A stretch of DNA of 64,000 nucleotides from Aquatica leii (Eukaryota; Arthropoda; Insecta; Coleoptera; Lampyridae). Location of the stretch: positions 28,086,354-28,150,353 of the forward strand of contig CM069432.1 of the NCBI GenBank assembly GCA_035610365.1. The letters run 5' to 3'. This document shows, one piece after another, positions 43,125 through 55,021 of the stretch. Position 1 is the first letter of the stretch. Each line of letters starts with the position of its first letter. Both the position numbers and the translations under genes were made by a program. The notes under the pieces were generated by a model. That model saw only the letters and a list, made by a program, of their open reading frames with translations, had not been told where the DNA came from and ran no database searches.

Positions 43125-43577
43125 TGTTGTGGAATTGGTGGGTTTGTTTGTCACTTGACACCAGAGTTGGTTTATAAATTAATGCGTAATGCACAATTAT
43201 GAATTTCCGCCCAATTTGAAAATTATTATCAATAATTGCTCTAAATGAAACTAATACGGAGAGTACAACATTTATTTGGAAACATTAAATAATAAAACTG
43301 AGTTTTAGAAGACAAGAGCATCATTTATATGTTTTAAATAATCGCAATTATGTTGTTTAAAAATAGATTGTAAATTAACTAATTGATTGATATAAAATAT
43401 TACAATTTTTGATAGTTAATTAATTAAACATGTATTAAAATAAGTATAATTATAGGATACATTTTTCATAACAACCCGATGAAATGTTCATTGCTATTAC
43501 GAAACGTCGCAATTAACTTAATTAGTTGCTTCTTTTTCTTCCTCCTATAGACAGGGATCATTAATTTGATCGTAACA
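43125..43577 (-). repeat. gypsy-2 5' LTR
   Basis: The minus strand starts TGTTACGATCAAATTAATGA and ends CCAATTCCACAACA (TG...CA), 453 bp, followed by the primer-site candidate and Gag. Its partner LTR was not seen, so the inner border rests on the primer site and the outer border on the TGTTACG start. Confidence 0.65.
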
Positions 43578-43700
43578 ATACCAACTAATTGTAACTTATT
43601 TACAAGTCGTTGTGCTATAAATTATCTTGTAGTTACAACTATATTAATTATTTTTAATTTTTAAATTAATTATTATTTTTTTTGGCTTTACCGTGATGTA

Positions 43701-45042
43701 TACAAATTTATTCAAATAAAATGCACCACATAGAAGGAGTAGTGGAGGACTAAAATTTTCTATGTAAAACTGTTATATATAGACAAATAAATGCTTCCAA
43801 TTTAAAAGAAGCAACACAACGTTTTATTAAAAAAATAATGTGTAACATCACCACGTGCTTGCATGCAAGAAGTTACCCTTTTAGGCATGCTGGAAATAAG
43901 GTGATTTATTGCGTCCTCGGGTATCTCATCCCAGACTATTTGAAGCTGTTGTCGCAATTCTTCTATGGTATTTGGAGGGTGAGCTAGATGACGCAGTCTT
44001 CTGTCCATCCTGTCACAGACATGTTCTATTGCCGAAAAATCTGGCAATCTAGCAGGCCACGGTAGCAAATTTACGTCATTCTCTTCAAAAACTTTCTGTG
44101 TCATTGCTGCAACATGCGGTCGCGCATTATCTTGTTGGAAGATAGCTTCTGGATGTTCTTGAAGAAGAGGTACAAGAACTGGTTCTAAGACGTTGTCGAT
44201 GTAACGTCGAGCATTTAACGTACCTTAGATAAATGTCCTCCCCAATAAATCCCAACCCAAAGCATTACATCAGGTGTTCAGCCAATATGTCTTCGTTGTA
44301 CAAACTGTAAATCGTAGCGTTCTCTTCTAGGTCCCCCCACACGTGTACGCCTGTCCGAGTGCCATAAACAGAACCTAGACTCATCAGAAAAAATAATGCT
44401 GTTCCATTCATGTAGCCAATGTTGTCTGGCTTGGCACCATTGAAGTCTGACTTCTTGGTGGTGAGGTGTTAGAGGAATACGAGAGTTTGGTTGATGTGAT
44501 CGCAATCCAAAAAGAGCAGATTTGACGATAAACAGTACTCATAGAGGCTCTGCGACCAACTGCTAGGTTCTAGTTTATTCCAACTGAACGGAATGGTTCC
44601 CAAAAGTCTTAAACGGTACTTCTTCTTAACAGACCTCTACGTCGTGTTTGCGTTCCTCCTGCCATCCTCGACATGTACTTAATATTGTTGAATGAGTACG
44701 TCCTAATCTTCTGGCAACTTCATAATATCCCAACCCAGTTTTTTGCATACCAATAATTCGCCCTCTCTCAAAAGACGTTAATTGTTAAAAATTACTTTGT
44801 TTGCGAACCTGTGACACTTACAAACAATGACAACTGATAACTAGATCTAAAAAAGTTTTAAAAACTACACCGATAAGGGTTCAAAAATAATACCAAAAGA
44901 AGCGTGGAGATGTCGATAACAAGATGTATATTTTTTGAATTGTAATTATTTATTTGTCCATATGTAATAGTTTTACATACAAAATTTTAGCCTTCCACAT
45001 CTACTACTTCTATGTGGTGCATTTTATTTGACACCCAGTGTA
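43701..45042 (-). mobile_element. Tc1-like transposon with ~95-bp TIRs
   Basis: The right end reads, inverted, TACACTGGGTGTCAAATAAA then ATGCACCACATAGAAGTAGT. The left end has TACAAATTTATTCAAATAAA then ATGCACCACATAGAAGGAGT. Similarity continues through ACTAAAATTTT(C/G)TATGTAAAACT and TA.AGACAAATAAAT, about 95 bp. Both ends abut TA. The outermost 12 bases of the left end have decayed. Confidence 0.82.
43802..44790 (-). pseudogene. Tc1-like DD34E transposase, decayed
   Basis: Minus strand: GRIIGMQKTGLGYYEVARRL, THSTILSTCRGWQE (HTH region, 44,670-44,770), RSHQPNSRIPLTPHHQEVRL, IIFSDESRFCLWHSDRRTRV (44,340-44,400, first Asp), DVMLWVGI, then QQDNARPH in degraded form (stops at about 44,110-44,160), LPWPARLPDFSAIEHVCDRM (43,990-44,070; the Glu of the triad is present) and the C-terminal frame to 43,802. 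The second Asp block contains stops and shifts. Confidence 0.85.
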
Positions 45043-45111
45043 CATAAAGCATCAAATTTCATTTCTATTGGGTAAAAACTTTTAAATTTAAACAAATGCA
45101 ACTGTTCTAAT

Positions 45112-48069
45112 CAGTGGCGGTCCCAGGGGAGCCAGCGGGGGTCAAGCCCCTCCCCCCCATTGTCTACCCTATATCGTTTTTCTCATCGATTGTATGTCGA
45201 TCGTATTTGTTATAAGGTGAATCTTTTCACGAGCGAGAATTCTCCCATTAAAATAATTTATTGTATTGGAAATTACGCTTAAGAAACAGTCTCAATTGCG
45301 CAACTCCCTCCCTCCTAATGCTAATATTATCGTCACAAAAGTCAGTAATTCAGTTCACTCTGCGTTTGGCCAGTGGTGTTTGCCTTGCGTACTACTTTTA
45401 ACTTTCTCTATTGTTGGATAAGTTGGATTGTTTTTGTTTGGCCGAGTCATTTTCTGTTCGGCTTTCGGCCATAGATTCATGTTATTGCTTTTGAATACCT
45501 TACCTTATACGGTTTATACGTGTCAGCAAAAATGAAACGAGTTGGTGATGATATTCGAGAGATTTTTTTAAAGTAAAACAAGTAAAACTTCCGATATTGT
45601 GGATAAAAATAAAACTACCACCGTTGCGGGGAGTTCTGGGAGAGCAGGAGCAGCACATGTATTTGACAATGACCCATGCTTTTCCGAACCTTTTTTGAAT
45701 TCAAAAATTACCCATGAAGTCCATCAGGAACTGCACGAGTTTGATATTGGCCGGACGTCATGTCAAAATTTAAGTTCATTGGAGAGATATGCATTTTTGA
45801 AAAATATTTGGGAGCTACCCGAGAATTTTATTTTTTCAACTATACCCACAAAAAGCCACAACAAAAAGCTCCAAAGAGATTGGCTGAAGAAATTTGAATG
45901 GTTATCTTACAGTAGGCTAAAAGAAGGTGGTTTTTGTAAATATTGTGTACTGTTTTCCCATTTTGGCGCCGGTATCGGGTTCTAGGTAAGTTCCAATATT
46001 TTGTACATAATTATGAGCGCGTGCTAAATTGTTATGTTTATTTTAGCCGTTTAAAACCCTTGTTAAAGTACCTATGCAAAAATATAAACATGCCCTCAAA
46101 TATTGCCAGGACCATGCCAGTAAGACATACCACCTAAACTGTGTGCGCGCTAGAGAGTTTATGAGAAATTTTGAGTCGGGAAAAGATGTTACTACTATGC
46201 TTTACAAAGCGAAGAACAATATAATAAAAAAAATGGAATGCGTTTAATACCAATCATCAAAACGATTGAATTTTGTAGCCGGAATAATTTACCTCTACGA
46301 GGACATCGTGAAGAGGGCTCAATAAAAGACGAACTTACACAGAAAACTGCCTTAATGGGTACACAGGGTATATTTAGGTCTTTGCTAGCGTTTAGAATGG
46401 ATGCTGGGGATACTATCTTAATTCAGCACTTTCAAGATGCTGGTGAAAACAGCACAATGGTTAGTGGAAAAATCCAAAATGATCTAATTTATTCTATGGG
46501 AGAGCAAGTTCGATCTTCTATTTTGCTGCGCATAAAGAAAACAAAATATTTTTCTATTTTGTGTAATGAAACAACAGACTCAGCAAAAATGGAACAGCTA
46601 ACCCTATGTGTTAGGTGTGTCGACGTAGAAAAATTCATGATTCTTGAGGATTTCCTTGGTTTTGTCGAAATGATATCTACAACGGGGTTAGAAATCAAAA
46701 AAGCAATTGTCGCCAAGTTATCGAGAATGGGCTTACGTTTAAGCAACCTCCAGGGGGCACTTAAATTAAACGAACAACCTTTGGCATTCTACACTCACTG
46801 CTTTAGTCATTCACAAAATTTAGATATTTCTGAAAGCTGCGGAATAGGTGCTATAATCAATTGTCAGCAGTGTTTCTGACTTTTTGAATGCGTCTGCAAA
46901 ACGAGTGAATTTATTGCAGTGTATAATTACCTAAAAAAATATCTCTGAAACTAGAAAAAAAGGCTGAAAACGCTTTGTGCCACTAGATGGGTGGAAAGGC
47001 ACGATATAATTTTGACGTTTCATGAACTATACTCTATGATTTTAACAGCACTTGCAACTTTGGAACATGACAAAGATCCCGAAACATCAAAAAATGCAGT
47101 GAGCTATAATGCTGCAATTCAAAGAAGTGACTTCATCATTGCAGTATGGATAACTGTGCATTGTTTCCAGCATTCAGTTTATTTATTTAACCAAAGACCA
47201 AACATAGAACTTCCTATGGCTCTTGAAAACGTTAAGACCCTTACTGCTATTTTTAAGGTTATGCGAGCTGACTGCGATCAGGTATTTGACCATTTATTTG
47301 AGGAGGGCGAGAGCAACGCCAATAAGCTTTTGATTGAGATAAAGATGCCTAGAAGCAAACGAATATAAATAATGTGGAATTAGGACACCCTCACGACTAC
47401 TACAGAAGAACTATATTTATTCCCTTTTTGGATCATTTCATTGAACAATTGGAATCGCGGTTTAACCATCGTATGGAGTCTGTAATAGCCTTAGAAGGGT
47501 TAATTCCAGACCAATTTATGAAACATACGACTTCTGCGATAAATGCTGCTGGTATGGTATACGAGAATGATATCAGCGTTAACGAAAATCAACAATCAGC
47601 GGAGAGAAAAACGGGTGTTCCATCAACAACCGTTGCAGCCCTTAGTGCTTGCGATGATTTAACTCCTAGCATAAAGACACTACTTTTGATTTTTGCTACT
47701 TTGCCAGTTACAACAGCAACATCCGATAGAAGTTTTTCTACCTTAAAACGGCTTAAAACTTATCTGAGGTCCACTATGAGAGAGGATCGTTTGAATAGAC
47801 TCGCACTATTGAACATCCACTACGAAATCGGAATTGACCATTTTGCCACTATGAAGCCAAGACGCATGCAATTAACAGATTGGAGCGGATGCGGCAACAA
47901 TCATGAATAATTATTTTTTAATTTCATATTTATTTCTATATTTTATTTATCTCTATTATAAATAAAACACACATATTTTCATAGAGGGAGCTTTTCTTAT
48001 TTTTTTGTCATGCTGGCTCAAAGTTTGGGTTTGGGCCCCCTCCTTTACCAAATCCTGGGACCGCCACTG
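45112..48069 (+). mobile_element. hAT transposon with perfect 8-bp TSD GTTCTAAT
   Basis: CAGTGGCGGTCCCAGG (45112-45127) and its complement CCTGGGACCGCCACTG (48054-48069) are perfect 16-bp TIRs. GTTCTAAT occurs at 45104-45111 and again at 48070-48077. Inside the left end is a G/C-rich stretch (GGGGTCAAGCCCCTCCCCCC), mirrored by GGGCCCCCTCC at the right. The whole 2.96-kb element is present, with one plus-strand gene. Confidence 0.95.
45531..47910 (+). pseudogene. ZMYM1-like hAT transposase (TTF finger, DUF4371, hAT dimerisation), few lesions
   Basis: MKRVGDDIREIF at 45531 is the usual start of this family. The frame 45,599-45,985 holds the TTF-type finger (WLKKFEWLSYSRLKEGGFCK then YCVLF). 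The frame 46,238-46,879 carries DUF4371: FRSLLAFRMDAGD, SILLRIKKTKYFSILCNETT, CVRCVDVEKFMILEDFLGF and HCFSHSQNLDIS. Then TRWVERHDIILTF-like residues (46,985-47,020) and VWITVHCFQHSVYLFNQR. The frame 47,374-47,910 ends in PVTTATSDRSFSTLKRLKTY then LRSTMREDRLNRLALLNIHY, the hAT dimerisation domain. About five frame changes or stops separate the pieces. Confidence 0.9.
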
Positions 48070-48077
48070 GTTCTAAT

Positions 48078-50310
48078 GTTTTGATCAAACAATAAAAAAC
48101 ATGCACATTTATTTAAAATCTTGGTTGAAGTGTTAACAGTATAAACAAAAATTTGTTCTTTCGTAAAACGCTGAAAGTGGCAGCAAATAATTAGTTTATT
48201 AATAGAAGAAAAGAAATACCATCAATTACTGTTATTAAAATTTAGAACAAGTAAACATCAAATAAAATTCATTCGATCTTAGAAAAACTAAAAAAATTAA
48301 CAAACGGTGTTTTTTCTTTTTTTTTTAATTCTTTGTTCTTATAAATATTTTGCAACGACAATCTCAATCTTGATTTCTTTTATGCACGTCGATATGAATG
48401 CAAATACAAATATATTACATTAGATTACACCCTTCAAGTGACGATAGCAGTATCAAATTGCTAGTAGTCAATTTAAAATATCCCCTGGAGTGTTAAATTC
48501 CTGTCTCATCATTCCTGTAAAACTATCAGCTCACGATAGCAACCCCTAATTACAACTTACGACAGATGCCAAAAACGACGTTCATAACAACTTCCCCCTT
48601 TTATTCTAATTTAACTTTATAGCTGAAAAACATGTAACATTTAATAAGACAAAAAAGAACTCACAATGACATTCAAAAATTTAACAAAAAACATGTAGCT
48701 CTTTTTACATTAAGGATATAATAAAGTTTATGATGTGTTTTTAAGCAATTTTTAGAAAACTCAACTTAAATTACTTCTCTGCATGTGGCCTATTACTTTG
48801 TGTAGTTATTGTGCGTGTTTGAAAGGCTGTGACGTGGCCCCCAGGACTGTTTCGTTCACCCCAAAACTCCGTGAAGCAGACAATTCTTATTCAGAGTACT
48901 TTTATATGCAACTAGAAGTGCAAAATTGCAGTCATTACTTGTTTTATCATCTCCTAAAGGAACGCTTGTTTGAAACGAGTTTTCTTTCATGCAAAAATAA
49001 TTAATTGCATTCGAAATAATTACGTCAAGTATTATTTTACATGAGAACATCTCGGCGTTTTATTTTAAATTTAAATTAAAAATTTGTTACGTAATTTGAA
49101 ACTTTTTTGAGATAAAATCATCTTAGCTATGTAGGCGAGTTCTCACCAGGAGGTATGCAAACTCATCATTAAGGACATTATTGCCAGCTTCATTTTCTTC
49201 CACGCATTTATTTATAGTCTTAAAACACAATCGTTCATCAATAATTCTTATGATATAAAGGTCGAATTCTGCAGTTATTGCTTTTATCGAGAATGATTTA
49301 TTGATATCGATTAGAAACGTTGAATACACTTTGTTCGTTTTACGATAAAAACTTGGCGCAAGAATGCAATTAACTGAATTAAAACTAATTAAAGACTGTG
49401 TTTGAAAGTCAAATAAATCACAGTACTTAATATTTTTCATAAGAGAAACTTAATTTTCCTTACTAAGAAAACTTAAAACTGACACAAAACTTCATCTTGA
49501 ATAATAATATTTTACGTTTAAAATTTAAATTCGTTTTCCAAAAGCGAACACACTTTTTCTTCGCACTCAAGTAAATTTCAAAAGCTACAAACAAATCTAC
49601 TCAATTCAACTTAACAAAAATGGTTACTTAATTAATTTACGACGTAGATTTTATTTTTAAAAGTAAAAATGCGAAAATAAATTCTTTACAAGTAAAGAAG
49701 ATGAAAAAGAAGTTCTTTAGATTTCTAGACCTCTTAAAGGATCTTTAGACGGATAAATTATTTCTTGTTTTTCCTGTGTTTTTCACGCTCGTTCTGGTTT
49801 CGAATTTAGTAATTTATTTTCATAAACCTAAGGGACGATGATGTATGTAAATTGAATTTCTTTTAAATTATGTTTTCGCTTTAATTTATTAACAAAAACT
49901 TTCTAATGATGCGTTGACTATACATTTCAATGCAACGTGATTACAAAATTTTTATTTACAAATAATTAAAATTGAATTATTAATTAAAGCGAGGGCTTAA
50001 TTTAAATACCAATTTAAAAACGTTTTCAGTCATATGCGTTTCTTTGTTGGATCAATATTCCGATTAATATTAATCTGAAATTTAATACCGACGATGTGCA
50101 TTCTTGTGCGTTTCAATGCATTATGCATTAATGGAGATCTTCATTCTTTGCATAAAAATTTATTGAAATTAAAATTAAAACAAAACAACTTTGGTGACGT
50201 TTATTTCAAAAAAATGATTTTGAATTAACTTAAATTACACTTCAGTGGTTTTACTCTCTAAAATTAAAAGATTTTAAAAGTACATTGATATCTATTCTAC
50301 AATAGCGGAT
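48078..50310. other. AT-rich stretch with a possible LTR end
   Basis: No TE protein was recognised. Frames at 48,783-49,004 (plus) and 49,123-49,440 (minus, 105 codons) have no motif known to me. The LTR/polypurine candidate at 48,420-48,605 is listed separately. Confidence 0.45.
48420..48605 (-). repeat. Possible solo or partial LTR with polypurine tract
   Basis: On the minus strand AATAAAAGGGGGAAGT is followed at once by TGTTATGAACGTCGTTTTTG. This is the layout of a polypurine tract plus LTR start (TG). The other end of the putative LTR could not be set and no coding part is attached. Confidence 0.35.
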
Positions 50311-50364
50311 TGAAGTCAGCGCCCGTTTGGGTTGTTGGACAAGCTAAGTAAGCTAAGAATAGAT

Positions 50365-50385
50365 AACTAACTAACTAACTAACTA
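50365..50385. repeat. (AACT)n microsatellite in the LINE-D leader
   Basis: Five tandem AACT units. It lies about 100 bp before the ORF1 start. Confidence 0.8.
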
Positions 50386-50482
50386 GTAGATAAACAACAT
50401 GCCAAATACGAGCTAATACAATGAGCTCCACCACACAATAGGGAAAACACAACAAAAAAAAGACAGTTGAAAGAAGTACAAT

Positions 50483-51175
50483 ATGGAAGAATTACTATGT
50501 AAAATTAGCAATAAGCTTGATGCTATGGATAAAAAGAACAAACGTATTAAAACAAAAATAGACGCCCTGCAATTAGAAATACAAAATGTAAAATCAAAAA
50601 CTCAAAGAAATGAATGAAAAACTAAATACCAAAATTATAGGACAAAACATAAGAATGGAATCACTAGAGAAAGAAGTACGCAAAAACAAAATAATTATAG
50701 AACGAATAAAAAAAACGACAATGAACAGAAACCAGTACTGATGAAAGAATCAAGAAAAATCCTAAGCAAAATGGAAATAACATTAAACATGGAAACGGAA
50801 CTCCGCGAGATAAAGAGAATAGGTAGGAAACCACAAGAACAAAGGGAAAATAGACCATTTATTATAGAATTTAACTCATAGAAGAAAAAAATAGAAGCCC
50901 TTAAAGCAACCAAGAAATTAAAAGGGACGGAGATTTAGTTTTCAGAAGATTATACAAAACAGGTACGGCAACAAAAAAGAAAATTAATTACCTATATAAA
51001 AGAAGTGAGAACAAAGCAATACAAAGCAAATCTTATTGGCAATAAACTAATAATAAATGGAGAATACTACACACTCGAGCAATTACAACAGCAAGAAAAA
51101 GACGCTTTAGAAAATGAGAACGAAGAAGCGAAAAGCAAGAAACGATCAGCGACAGAAAGATTACCGTACGAATAA
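50483..51175 (+). pseudogene. LINE-D ORF1 protein
   Basis: MEELLCKISNKLDAMDKKNK starts an extended coiled coil (Leu/Ile heptads over about 60 residues). RNA-binding core remnants follow: ESRKILSKMEITLNMETEL, REIKRIGRKPQEQRENRPFI and IEFNS, then KIEALKATKKLKGTEI, VRQQKRKLITYIKEVRTKQY, KANLIGNKLIINGEYYTLEQ. Two or three stops and one shift. The layout equals LINE-A ORF1. Confidence 0.7.
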
Positions 51176-51369
51176 AGAAAACAGCAATAAAAGAATAGCT
51201 CAAGAAGCAGAAAATTCAATGCCATCAGGAAACAAAACTGTATGGGCACAAGGTTCCCAACAACGAAGAACGAAACCAAACTAAAAAACTAGATATGCAA
51301 ACAGAAAATACAAAAAATAAAAATATGACGACAATGGCGACGAAATAAAGAAAGAACAGAAAAACCAGA

Positions 51370-53935
51370 AAGAATGGAAATAAGACAACATTAGGAACGT
51401 GGAAAACAAAAACATTATTAGAAATCGGAAAGATGGAAGAAGTAAATAAGAAAATACAAAGATATAAAATGAATATATTAGCACTACAAGAAGTGAGATG
51501 GGGAGATAAAGGCCGATTAGATAAAGAAAAATACTCAATAATGTACGCAGGAGAAGAAAAACAAGAAAGTAATGGAACAGCGTTTATGACATATAAAAAA
51601 TATATAAACCAAGTACTGGAATTCAAGAAAATAAGTGATAGAGTATCATATCTAAAAATTAAAAACCAGATAGCAAATATTTCTATAATAAACCAACCGA
51701 AGTAGCAACAAGTGAAGAAAAAGACATATTCTACAAAACTATAGACAAGAAAATCCCAAAACACAACACGCTAATATTGTTAGGAGACCTGAATGCAATG
51801 ATAGGAAAAGAATAACACTTACAAAATGTAGCAGGCAAAGAAACGCTGCATGAAAAAACCAATGATAATGGAACAAGATTATGTAACAAACCACTATACT
51901 TAGTAATAGCCAAATTAAGTTACGACTGGCAAACGATAACAAAATCAAAACAATAGCAAAAAAATGGAATACTAAAAGCTTAAACAATGAAGACAACAAA
52001 AGAAAGTTGCAAAAAGAACTCAAAACACAACTAGAAAGAAGAAACAAAAATTAAAACATAGAAGACGAATGGAGAAACATAAAAACGTCAATAATTAAAA
52101 CATCAGAAAAAACCATAAAGAGAAAACAATTGGTACGACGATGAAATGATAAAGGAAAAGAAAGAAGCAAAATTAAAATAGATAAGAACTAACAAAGAAG
52201 ACGATCATGAAAAGTACAGGCAAATACGAAGAGACGAAATAAAATTAATAAAAAACAATAAACTGAAATGGCTAAACGCAAAAGTGGAGGAGTTAGAAAA
52301 TGACAACAAAAAACAACACAAAATTATATTAATAAATAAGACAGCAAACAAGAAAGAAGGCAATAACAGGAATAAATTAAATAAATGGCAAGAATACCTA
52401 GAAAACATGGAAACATCAGAAGAAGGTAATAGCGGAAATGAAGAAACAAATAATGCGCAAGAAGAATAAACAGTGGAAAACCCAACACAAGAAGAGAGAA
52501 GAAACATTATTATATATAACCTAAAAAATGGAAAAACACCAGTGACAGACATATGTATATATACAATGAAATGCTAAGAAACGGAGGAAACGAACTAAAA
52601 TCAAGAATATACGAGTAATATAGAAGAATAATGCTACTAAATACAGTGTATAAAGTGCTATCATCAATAATATTGAAAAGACTGAATAAATACACGCAAA
52701 GGGAGGTAGGAGAATACCAAAATAGATTGAATCAAGGAAAATCTACAGTTGACGCAATACACATGCTAAATCAAGTGATAGAATAATGCTATGAAAGAGA
52801 GATTGATCTGCATATTTTGTTCATAGACCTTAAACAAGTATTTGACAGCTTAGAGAGAAAAACGATAATGAAAGACATATTAACATTAAGTATACCAACC
52901 AAAATGAAACGACTAACTAAAATGACATTGGAAGAATCAAAGACAGTTGTAATAACACAAGAAAGATTACCAAACCCAGTGAAACAAGCAAAACGAGTAA
53001 GACAAGAAGATGGACTATCCGCAGCTCGATTTAACATAGTATTAGATAATGTATAATAAGAAATTGTAAAATAACCAGATCCATAATTCAAAAGTCAATA
53101 CAAGTAATTGCGAATACAGACTACATCGCAGTAGTGGCAAGAGACAAGAGAAGCTTAGAGGAAATAACACAGAAAATAGAGGATGAGGCAAGAAAACGAG
53201 TATTAGAATCAAATCAAAAGAAAACTAAGTATATGAAAATTAGCAAAGAATAGACTTTAAAAAATAAACCGGAAATCGTGATAGGAAAATACAAATTCGA
53301 GCATGTTCAAACCTTCAAATATCTTGGAGTAGTTATAAGCAGCAAAAATGAGAGAAACGTAGAAATAACACAAAGGATAAAATTAAATAATAAAATTATG
53401 AAAAGCAAACAGATAACAAAGGAAACAAAAATGAGAATGTGCAAAGTAGCAATAAGACCAGCAGTACTATACGCAAGTGAATCCACGCGCGTCACAAATA
53501 AAGATGCAGAGAAATTGAAAGTATTTGAACGAAAAATAATTAAAAGAATATATGGACCAAAAAAGATAAATTAAAAAATATATAAGATTAACAAACCAAG
53601 AGATAGAAGAAATGCTAAAAGGAAAAAACATAGTAAAGAAAATTAAAACCAGGAGAATACTTTGATACGGACATGTAAATAAAAAAGAAGAAGAATCAAT
53701 TGCGAAGAAGGTCATGAAATGAAAGCCACAAGAAACGAGAGCAAAGGGTAGGTCAAATATAAGATGGGAAGATCAAGTAACAAATGATATAAAAATCATG
53801 GGAATTGACAAATGGAGAGAAAAAATAAAAGATAGGAAGATATGGAGAAAAATAGTGAAAGAGGCAAGGAAACACAACGGCCTCTACAGTAAAAAAAAAG
53901 AAAGAAAAGTGGAGAGGAGTGACGAACCAACCTAC
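51370..53935 (+). pseudogene. LINE-D ORF2: EEP endonuclease, RT and C-terminal region
   Basis: Endonuclease: GTWKTKTLLEIGKMEEV, ILALQEVRWGDKGRL (51,475-51,520), YAGEEKQESNGTAFM, then shifted ILLGDLNAMIGKE (51,775-51,812). RT: NGKTPVTDIYIYNEMLRNGG, LLNTVYKVLSSIILKRLNK, YQNRLNQGKSTVDAIHMLNQ, HILFIDLKQVFDSLERKTIM (52,815-52,870, first RT Asp), VRQEDGLSAARFNIVLDNV. The YxDD block near 53,110-53,130 reads NTDYIAV-like and is damaged. C-terminal: FEHVQTFKYLGVVISSKNER (53,297-53,355), SKQITKETKMRMCKVAIRPA, VLYASESTRVTNKDAEKLKV. Stops every 100-300 bp. Minus-strand frames across 51,067-52,695 are shadows. Confidence 0.82.
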
Positions 53936-53954
53936 TAACACAGTCTGAAAAGCT

Positions 53955-54440
53955 TATTATAAATGTTTGACAGAAATTGTTGTAGGCTAGTTGGGACTGT
54001 GATAAATTGGTCAAAGAAAATATCAGAAGATGCCGATGTTTTTGCCACACAGCGACGTTTTGTTCTGCGGTTTTAATATTTTTTGTAGAATCGGTATAGC
54101 CATCAAACACTACGGTAACTCTTTGATCAAAATGTCCGCGTATTTACTGTACATATTTATCTGAGATGTTGCTGAATGTACCTTCTGAATTGCAGACCAC
54201 ACGGTGCAATAAAGATATATATCCATCGATAATATATGTAGTATTTATGTTGTCAATATCAATGTTTACTTTTTGAAAACAACCATAAATGGTGATATTT
54301 GTGATTTTTGCATACCAATTTCAGAGAATAAGGACAACGGGTCTTCTAATGCTTCACAAACGGTATTCATTGCATGCACACTATAAACAAATTTGTTAAT
54401 GATACTTTCTTTAGTACTTCTTTCTCAAACAAAACCTCTA
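53955..54440 (-). pseudogene. Unassigned insect multicopy protein, C-terminal piece (PIN-like motifs)
   Basis: Minus-strand frames give HAMNTVCEALEDPLSLFSE then IGMQKSQISPFM (54,310-54,385), TTYIIDGYISLLHRVV, FSNISDKYVQ and QRVTVVFDGYTDSTKNIKTA then EQ (54,050-54,125). IDG...LLHRV followed by VTVVFDGY is how I remember a large uncharacterised family in ant and beetle genomes. The spacing of acidic residues (IDG, VFDG) recalls PIN/FEN-type nucleases. Stops interrupt it. The function is not established. Confidence 0.5.
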
Positions 54441-54489
54441 TTTGTCTTCATATATTTCATCATTGACTGCTCTATCACCATATCCGTTG

Positions 54490-55021
54490 AAGTTCATTAA
54501 CTGTTACTTTTATCGTCATGGAAGTTGCCGAAATGGAGGATGCTGCCGCTATCGCCACGATCCTTTCTACCGGTGTCGCATCCAAACTCCTGTTCTGAGA
54601 CAGAACAGTCCTAAGAAGGGAGCAGTGAAACGTTCGAGAAGTTATTCACAACTTCGAGAGTCTTTGCGCGGTTTTTGTACTTTTCCAGAACGTATACCGA
54701 AAGATATAGAACATTCGAGAAGGATTTCCAAAATGTATAACTGCGGCACAAACAAATCAGAGGTCAGTTATTTCTAGTAATTTGAAGACGACAGTGTTAA
54801 GAAGATTACTCAAGTTTAAATAAATAAATGATTAACGCGTGTGAGATAAATGTGTGACGTTATCCGCGAACTTTATCTGCGTGTAGTGAGAGCGCTATAT
54901 ATAAATTAGTGTAAGTATTTTTATTAAATATCCTTAGTTTTAATTAGTTCGGTTAATAATAATAAACGTGTACATATTTTTAGTATAAATAAATAATTTA
55001 GTTTTAATAAAATTCGTAACA
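54490..55021 (+). mobile_element. gypsy-1-like 3' end: CCCH finger, polypurine tract and LTR (copy D)
   Basis: From 54,494: CYFYRHGSCRNGGCCRYRH (C-x7-C-x5-C-x3-H), DPFYRCRIQTPVLRQNSPKK, then polypurine AAGAAGGGAGCAG and an LTR from TGAAACGTTCGAGAA (54626) to CGTAACA (55021), 396 bp. It parallels gypsy-1 but in the opposite orientation, and is diverged enough to be an independent insertion. Nothing of pol or the macro domain is left; the 5' break is at about 54,490. Confidence 0.85.
54494..54777 (+). pseudogene. CCCH finger protein end, second gypsy copy
   Basis: An open frame that continues through the polypurine tract into the LTR for about 50 codons. All Cys and the His of the finger are kept; one Ser inside the finger is Cys. 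Conservation of the finger in two diverged copies suggests it belonged to the functional ancestor. Confidence 0.75.

Larger units (their letters stand above)
41030..43577 (-). mobile_element. gypsy-2: errantivirus-like Ty3 element, 5' LTR to env with pol deletion
   Basis: 5' LTR (43125-43577), primer-site candidate, Gag, protease and pre-RT follow each other on the minus strand. At about 41,520 the RT start is joined directly to an env-like segment, so nearly all of RT, RNase H and integrase is deleted. No 3' LTR was found. Multiple stops show an old, inactive copy of an insect endogenous retrovirus-like element. Confidence 0.78.
50311..53940 (+). mobile_element. LINE-D, nearly full-length layout, decayed
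   Basis: 5' leader with an (AACT)n run (50,365-50,385), ORF1, endonuclease, RT and C-terminal region follow in order over 3.6 kb, purine-rich on the plus strand. No poly-A or TSD was identified. The right border is set where the unassigned minus-strand protein fragment begins at about 53,955. Confidence 0.82.

Noticed and set aside
49123..49440. 105-codon minus frame as a possible host gene
   Set aside because: No recognisable family or motif, and no supporting exon or splice context; left within the gene-free stretch.
51067..52695. Long hydrophobic minus-strand frames
   Set aside because: Same effect: antisense of LINE-D ORF2.
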